From: Halobellus limi
GTDB taxonomy: Archaea > Halobacteriota > Halobacteria > Halobacteriales > Haloferacaceae
DNA length: 64,000 nucleotides
Direction: 5' to 3'
NCBI RefSeq assembly: GCF_004799685.1
Contig: NZ_CP031311.1
Coordinates: 2,108,001 to 2,172,000 of the forward strand
Shown: positions 59,594 to 64,000 of the stretch, one piece after another
Position numbering within the stretch: position 1 is the first letter of the stretch
Layout: each line of letters starts with the position of its first letter
The notes under the pieces: generated by a model
Databases searched by the model: none
Told to the model about the DNA's origin: nothing
What the model saw: only the letters and a program-made list of their open reading frames with translations
Program-made: the position numbers and the translations under genes

Positions 59594-60004
59594 CTATATT
59601 TCAGGCTCAGCCCTATTTGAGAACTCAGCACCGATATACCCGCCTATTGTCCCACAGCCGTAGAAATAGATCATAGAGATCACGACCGCAAACATCCAAC
59701 CAATGAACGAGCCAATAGTCCCTTCTAAAACCTGCGCGAAGACTCCGAATATAGCGAATAGAATGAATGGGATAGAAGCGATCACCGTAGCGAAAAACCC
59801 TGTAAGTGAACTTTCCCTGTTGTTCTTACCTCGTAGGTAGCCCGAGATCCCCCCACCTATGACTGGTCCTAAGAACGGAAGCCACCCGAGGAAAAATGCC
59901 GCGATAGAACCGATAAATGCAGAGATTAATCGACCGGAAGGTTCCCGGTTTCCCGTTTCTGTTGATTGTTGGGTGGCTTCAGCCTGTGTATCTTCAGTAC
60001 CCAT
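59594..60004 (-). CDS. DUF5518-like small membrane protein
   Basis: A 136-residue protein with a polar N-terminus and four hydrophobic segments. FLGPVIGGGISGYLRGKN and GCGTIGGYIGAEF are the glycine-rich blocks of this haloarchaeal membrane family. Codon use is visibly AT-richer than in the genes before 59 kb. ATG 60004 is preferred over 60028. Function unknown. Confidence 0.72.
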   Translation of the reverse strand: MGTEDTQAEATQQSTETGNREPSGRLISAFIGSIAAFFLGWLPFLGPVIGGGISGYLRGKNNRESSLTGFFATVIASIPFILFAIFGVFAQVLEGTIGSFIGWMFAVVISMIYFYGCGTIGGYIGAEFSNRAEPEI

Positions 60005-60061
60005 ACGGGGGCTATTCTTGTCTATCAAATAATAGTTCTGGTACTGTTTATCTGCTGACGG

Positions 60062-60256
60062 CTATGTAGGAAAAGTAGTCCCGCCCCCCTGAATTTGTTC
60101 CTGTTCAACAGAATAAACCCGTTCTCTCGGAATCAGAGTCTCCATCTCTGAATTATCTTCTTGGATGGTGTAGTGTTGTTCTTCTTCGTCGTAGCTGACC
60201 GAAACATCTTCTTTCGTTTCGATTCCATCAGGCGTTTCGTAAGTGATTGACGCCAT
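60062..60256 (-). CDS. Small acidic protein, function unknown
   Basis: A 64-residue acidic protein beginning MASITYETPDGIETKEDVSV. It looks like an all-beta, SH3-like small protein (VSVSYDEEEQHYTI, then METLIPRERVYSVEQ). No homologue is recognised. It diverges from the gene pair at 60363 across a 106-base AT-rich gap and lies 57 bases upstream of the DUF5518-like gene on the same strand. Confidence 0.6.
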   Translation of the reverse strand: MASITYETPDGIETKEDVSVSYDEEEQHYTIQEDNSEMETLIPRERVYSVEQEQIQGGGTTFPT

Positions 60257-60333
60257 ACACAGTCCGATGTGCAGATGTAGTTAAGCCTTCGGCCGATACT
60301 ACATAACAGACCGGTAACGTCAGTCCGACAATT

Positions 60334-60341
60334 TTTATATA
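60334..60341 (+). promoter_or_regulatory. TATA box of the 60363 gene pair
   Basis: tttatata lies 22-29 bases before the ATG at 60363, the spacing of a leaderless haloarchaeal mRNA. Confidence 0.6.
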
Positions 60342-60362
60342 TTAAAAGATAAACAGAAGTAT

Positions 60363-60605
60363 ATGGCAACAATCAGTGATGAACGTGATATCAACAGAAT
60401 ATCGTTAAAAAATGTACAGAATGTTGGATTTTCCGCTGAGCACAGTTGGCTGTATATAAAAACATCTGAATCTGATTACTACTTCGTCACATCAAATAAT
60501 AATAGGATCAAAAAAGGAAAACAACCGATCGAAAAGGCGTTAGACTCCTCGGAAGCTAACGACAAACTGGATCAGCTCATCTCAGACGCTTCAGACGGGA
60601 ACTGA
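60363..60605 (+). CDS. Small island protein, function unknown
   Basis: An 80-residue soluble protein starting MATISDERDINRISLKNVQN. The aromatic-rich middle (HSWLYIKTSESDYYFVTSNN) suggests a small beta-sheet fold, and a C-terminal amphipathic helix follows (NDKLDQLISDA). Its stop overlaps the next ATG (TGATG), so the two are coupled. Codon use is AT-rich compared with the chromosome core. No family recognised. Confidence 0.65.
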   Translation: MATISDERDINRISLKNVQNVGFSAEHSWLYIKTSESDYYFVTSNNNRIKKGKQPIEKALDSSEANDKLDQLISDASDGN

Positions 60606-61084
60606 TGTCGTTCGATTTCGTTGGTACTGTTGGTCAATATTGGGAAGCTATTGTAGCCACTTCGGCGTTGATAATCTCCACTCTTTCACTCCTCCGAGAT
60701 AAGCGGTCTCGCCAAATGGATATGCTACATAGCGTCTTTCAGGATATTGGTAATCTGAATATAGAAATAGCTAATTACAACAGTAGCGAGAGAGATGAAG
60801 AACAGATCGAACAGGACTTGGAGATTATAAAGAAAGAGAAGTTGAAAGAGTTCGATTATCTCTGTTACCTCCTCAATCGGAAGAAGGCGAGGGAGAAAGA
60901 AGTGTACGATTTAGGAGGTGAAGACGTCAAGGATTTCTACGAACGATACAAAGATGATATGGATGATAGCAGGTACTCAGATATAGAACGAGTCGTCAAG
61001 CGTTGGGAAACCTATCCTCCGACTTCTAAGATGAATCGCCTGATTTTGTGGTTGAAAAAAACGTGGTACAATCTATTTGCGTGA
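60605..61084 (+). CDS. Membrane-anchored coiled-coil protein, function unknown
   Basis: A 159-residue protein. One N-terminal hydrophobic segment (VGQYWEAIVATSALIISTLS) is followed by charged helices (EEQIEQDLEIIKKEKLKEFDYLCYLLNRKK), probably cytosolic and helical throughout. It is coupled to the 80-residue protein before it and precedes the restriction-modification gene by 146 bases on the same strand. The topology recalls small membrane effectors of defence loci, but no motif proves this. Confidence 0.65.
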   Translation: MSFDFVGTVGQYWEAIVATSALIISTLSLLRDKRSRQMDMLHSVFQDIGNLNIEIANYNSSERDEEQIEQDLEIIKKEKLKEFDYLCYLLNRKKAREKEVYDLGGEDVKDFYERYKDDMDDSRYSDIERVVKRWETYPPTSKMNRLILWLKKTWYNLFA

Positions 61085-61230
61085 CTAACCTGAATTGAAT
61101 AAGTATTTCAAGTAAATCCAATTTTAACCTGTCCAAATTTCCAAGATATGCGCTCTGTATCTCGAACACTATAGGGGTCTCATTTCAGAGGAAGCCGTTA
61201 AGTCCCGGCCAGTCAACAAGTGAAATATCA

Positions 61231-64000
61231 ATGTCGCGTTCAGATAAAATATGTTCTATCCTAGAAGATTTCGTCGACGATCTCAACGAGAAGCTTGAAC
61301 CTCAGAAACTAGAACAAACTCTGAGGGGAGATTACAGACCAGTTACAGCAGAGCTCGGAAGTCAGCCAGAACCGTGGATTCGACACCACCTGATCCGCCC
61401 ACTTATCGACGCAGTAGACCTAGAATGGGAGCCAGAGATCCACGGTGGAGGACAAGGCTATCCCGACTTCGGTATAACCAATCTCGACGTAAAGGTAATA
61501 GGTGAGGACAAGTCGCTAAACGGGTCAGATGAAGCAGAAGACGACATCGAACAGTACCTGAACAACCGGGCGGCGTCACAAGGAGCGGAGTACGGTATTG
61601 CCACAGACGGCATTATCTGGACCGTGCTCCGGATCGAACTCGGAGGTGACTACTTGGACTACACAGCTGTTGATCCAACACCAATCAATTTCCGTCAGGA
61701 ACTCCTTCATATTGCCAATGAGAAAAATTACATAGCTCAATCTGGAGTTTCCGAAGTTGACATAGAAGCAAAAGCGGAGTTATTCTACGAGACATTCAAC
61801 CGGGAAGATTTCAACACACTTCTGACACAGGAAGCGCCGAGAATCATCCGGTCGAAAAAGAAAGCCGGAATTGAGGAGTTCTATGATCTCTACGTTGAAC
61901 TTCTGTTCGGTGAAGGTTCCGGTAGCTACAGTTATGATACAACGCTTCTTGACGACATCCAAGCTCCTGAAGGTGCAACTGAAACGGACAAAAGAAAATT
62001 CGCTATCAAACTAGTGAACAGACTACTCTTTGTCAAGTTCCTAGAAGGAGATGTCATACCTGATAGCTTTCTCAACAAACGTGTGAACAACTTCCAAGAC
62101 GCTCAAGAGAAGGTAGACCGGTTTGGAGGGGGCTTATACAAATCACAGCTAGAACCACTGTTCTTCAGTCTGTTCAATACCGAAGAAGACGACCGAATCT
62201 CCAAGCATCGTGGTGGCTGGTTTGACGAAGTTCCATATTTGAATGGAAGCCTGTTCGCACCTGAAAAGGAAGAACGAGGATATGATGTTGATGACCGGAT
62301 GCTGGAAACTGTTGTTCAAGACTTAGTGGAAGGTCACGAGCTAAGCGAAAATAACGGGAACCACACTTTAGATCCGTCCGTCCTCGGGAACGTCTTCGAG
62401 ATGACGATTAACCATATTAGCGGTGGACAATCGCAAAAAAAAGAGGGCGCATATTACACCCCAAGCGATGTTATCAGGTTGATCACCGAGCAATCGGTTG
62501 ATCCAAAAATCTACGAAATTCTCGTCGATACGTACAGCAGCCGTGTTGCTTCAGCCTCAAATATGGATGAGGGTCAGGCCCGAGAGCTTGTCGGTGACTA
62601 CGATCTCGGAGAGATGCTTCGGGAAATTGAGCAACGTCAAGGATACTTTACAGATCCAGAAGCACTTGAAGAGGCGTACGATCGGTTGGGTAAACTGAAA
62701 ATCGTTGACCCTGCCTGCGGATCAGGTCACTTCCTCACTGCTGTCTTGGACGAAATCCACCGTGTCAGGATGTCGTTGCTAAGAGGTATGAAAGGCGACA
62801 ATTTGGATGAAAAAGACGTGTATTCAGCGAAGAAAGACCTAGTTTTGAACACGATCTACGGAGTGGACGTGAATCCAATCGCGATTGAAATTGCGAAGCT
62901 CCGTGTCTGGCTTAAAATGGTAGAGGAAGGTTGGAGAGAGGAGTTCGGTCGATTACCAAATATCGACGTGAACATCGTGCCGGGGAACTCCCTAGTTGGC
63001 CTTCCGGCTATTAGCAGCGGTCAGTCGATGTTACAGGCTTTCGATGTTGATTTAAGCGGAATTCAAAATGTCCGTGATAAGTATAGAGAGGGACAAATCA
63101 ATCGACGAGAATTGGACACGCGAATTGATGATCTCCGACCTGAAATCCGTCAGTTCTACGCTGAGAACCTTAACCACTATTTTGAGGATGAAGTGGAAAC
63201 CACCGGAAAATTCGATAACTTGACTGCGAATTTGGATTCTCTTTATCCGGTTGTAGACGCTGCCCGAGCTCGACGTAAAGATGGTGAAAATCTTTCAGAT
63301 AGAGACGGTGACAAATTGGAGAGTATTGGTTTCACAGCGTACAAAAAAAGCGGAAGATTGGATGGAGAAGATCTCCGGGGGAAAATGGGTGAGCTCCGGT
63401 CTTTGATTGAGGACGGATTCAAATTGGAGTTGGAACGTCGGCCGACAGCGTATGACTTGGAAGAGTTGCAGGAGTATGGTGAACTTTCTCACGAAGCTTT
63501 CCACTGGATTGTGGAATTCCCTGAAGCAGTCGTTAAGGACGGTACAGAGTACTCTGTTGATTTCGATATCGTTGTCGGCAACCCACCGTACGGAGACCTT
63601 GTTACCGGGATCGAACGACGGTTCACTGCCGGTTACCGGACGGGAAATATTCGGGATATAGCCGCTCAATTCTTGGAACGGCAGTTGCAGTTACTCGGTG
63701 ATGGTGGCGTCTTCGGGAACGTAATCACGCTTCGGCTTATTTACGACAGCAAGGCGTACGTTAGCCGCGATGTCTTGAATAAGAAGTTGACAGATACGCG
63801 GATAGCCTGCTTCGGCTGGCGGCCGTCGTACATATTTGCAGGTTCAGAGGCTCTTGCAGCGGTCATCACAGGTCAGAAATCTGAAGAGCCGGATGATGAC
63901 ATTCAGACTAGTCGGTTTATTCTGTTCAGTGATGAGGACCGAAAGCAGAGACTGGAGAACATCGATTACTACCGGACTGATGACCTTGTTCTCGGTGAGA
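61231..64000 (+). CDS. Type IIG-like restriction-modification enzyme (Eco57I/PglX-like N6-adenine methylase), partial
   Basis: The frame is open from ATG 61231 to the window edge (923 codons seen). An N-terminal region has a possible PD-ExK nuclease core: P78-D79 in GYPDFGITN and E92-D-K94. Then come a helical region, GAYYTPSDVIRLI, AdoMet motif I DPACGSGHF (493-501) and motif IV N784-P-P-Y787. The roughly 280 residues between motifs I and IV are typical of Eco57I-type or PglX proteins. The C-terminal target-recognition region lies beyond the window. AT-rich codon use points to recent transfer. Confidence 0.85.
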   Translation, partial: MSRSDKICSILEDFVDDLNEKLEPQKLEQTLRGDYRPVTAELGSQPEPWIRHHLIRPLIDAVDLEWEPEIHGGGQGYPDFGITNLDVKVIGEDKSLNGSDEAEDDIEQYLNNRAASQGAEYGIATDGIIWTVLRIELGGDYLDYTAVDPTPINFRQELLHIANEKNYIAQSGVSEVDIEAKAELFYETFNREDFNTLLTQEAPRIIRSKKKAGIEEFYDLYVELLFGEGSGSYSYDTTLLDDIQAPEGATETDKRKFAIKLVNRLLFVKFLEGDVIPDSFLNKRVNNFQDAQEKVDRFGGGLYKSQLEPLFFSLFNTEEDDRISKHRGGWFDEVPYLNGSLFAPEKEERGYDVDDRMLETVVQDLVEGHELSENNGNHTLDPSVLGNVFEMTINHISGGQSQKKEGAYYTPSDVIRLITEQSVDPKIYEILVDTYSSRVASASNMDEGQARELVGDYDLGEMLREIEQRQGYFTDPEALEEAYDRLGKLKIVDPACGSGHFLTAVLDEIHRVRMSLLRGMKGDNLDEKDVYSAKKDLVLNTIYGVDVNPIAIEIAKLRVWLKMVEEGWREEFGRLPNIDVNIVPGNSLVGLPAISSGQSMLQAFDVDLSGIQNVRDKYREGQINRRELDTRIDDLRPEIRQFYAENLNHYFEDEVETTGKFDNLTANLDSLYPVVDAARARRKDGENLSDRDGDKLESIGFTAYKKSGRLDGEDLRGKMGELRSLIEDGFKLELERRPTAYDLEELQEYGELSHEAFHWIVEFPEAVVKDGTEYSVDFDIVVGNPPYGDLVTGIERRFTAGYRTGNIRDIAAQFLERQLQLLGDGGVFGNVITLRLIYDSKAYVSRDVLNKKLTDTRIACFGWRPSYIFAGSEALAAVITGQKSEEPDDDIQTSRFILFSDEDRKQRLENIDYYRTDDLVLGE

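Noticed and set aside
60041-60060. ggtactgttta near the DUF5518-like gene as a third MITE end
   Set aside because: The match stops after eleven bases, and no opposite end or internal block of the family is found nearby.

Overview
The window comes from an extremely halophilic archaeon (class Halobacteria). The genes are GC-rich with very acidic products. Many start leaderless just downstream of TATA-like boxes. Several lipoproteins carry twin-arginine signals with a lipobox. The gene set includes eS1 and uS15 ribosomal proteins, KEOPS Pcc1, a proteasome alpha subunit, GfcR, a plastocyanin-type halocyanin and an archaeal PssA. The genus cannot be fixed from this sequence alone.

Layout. 0-16 kb is mostly housekeeping: coxC, squalene/phytoene synthase, pssA, a halocyanin, the conserved operon uS15 / RecJ-like / pcc1 / eS1, tRNA-Ala, Tat lipoproteins, a MetE-like protein and a solo trpB. 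15.5-28.3 kb is a molybdoenzyme locus. mocA and moeA (minus strand) diverge from a tightly coupled plus-strand operon, coxG-coxM-coxS-coxL, followed by an XdhC-YHS fusion, coxD, coxE, a DUF364-like gene and a second XdhC. CoxL carries AYRCSFR, the signature of form I aerobic CO dehydrogenase, so this looks like a complete CO-oxidation system. Several of its proteins carry extra cysteine-bearing tails or domains.

28.4-44.3 kb is a carbon-uptake and catabolic region: PAPS-reductase family, Azf/uronate-dehydrogenase-like SDR, IclR, RraA-like aldolase, D-2-hydroxyacid dehydrogenase, glycerate 2-kinase, TRAP transporter, AEC transporter, SDR, MDR and two metallo-beta-lactamase-fold proteins. Three related dyad motifs, at 29.83, 31.70 and 43.41 kb, suggest a regulon for the IclR protein. 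Two related MITEs (32608-32820 with a perfect 10-bp target duplication, and 37328-37445) sit here, and AT-rich gaps lie on both sides. 44.5-59.2 kb holds aroD, an ACT protein, a LigM-like O-demethylase, pgsB-pgsC, a glutaredoxin, gfcR-gdh, purB, a PurN-AICAR transformylase fusion, a UspA, an NRDE protein, a wHTH protein and psmA.

At about 59.34 kb composition shifts abruptly. The gene that should precede psmA, RNase P component Rnp2/Pop5, survives only as its 3' end. It is followed by AT-richer small ORFs and a large type IIG-like restriction-modification gene that runs off the window. This looks like the edge of an integrated defence-type island.
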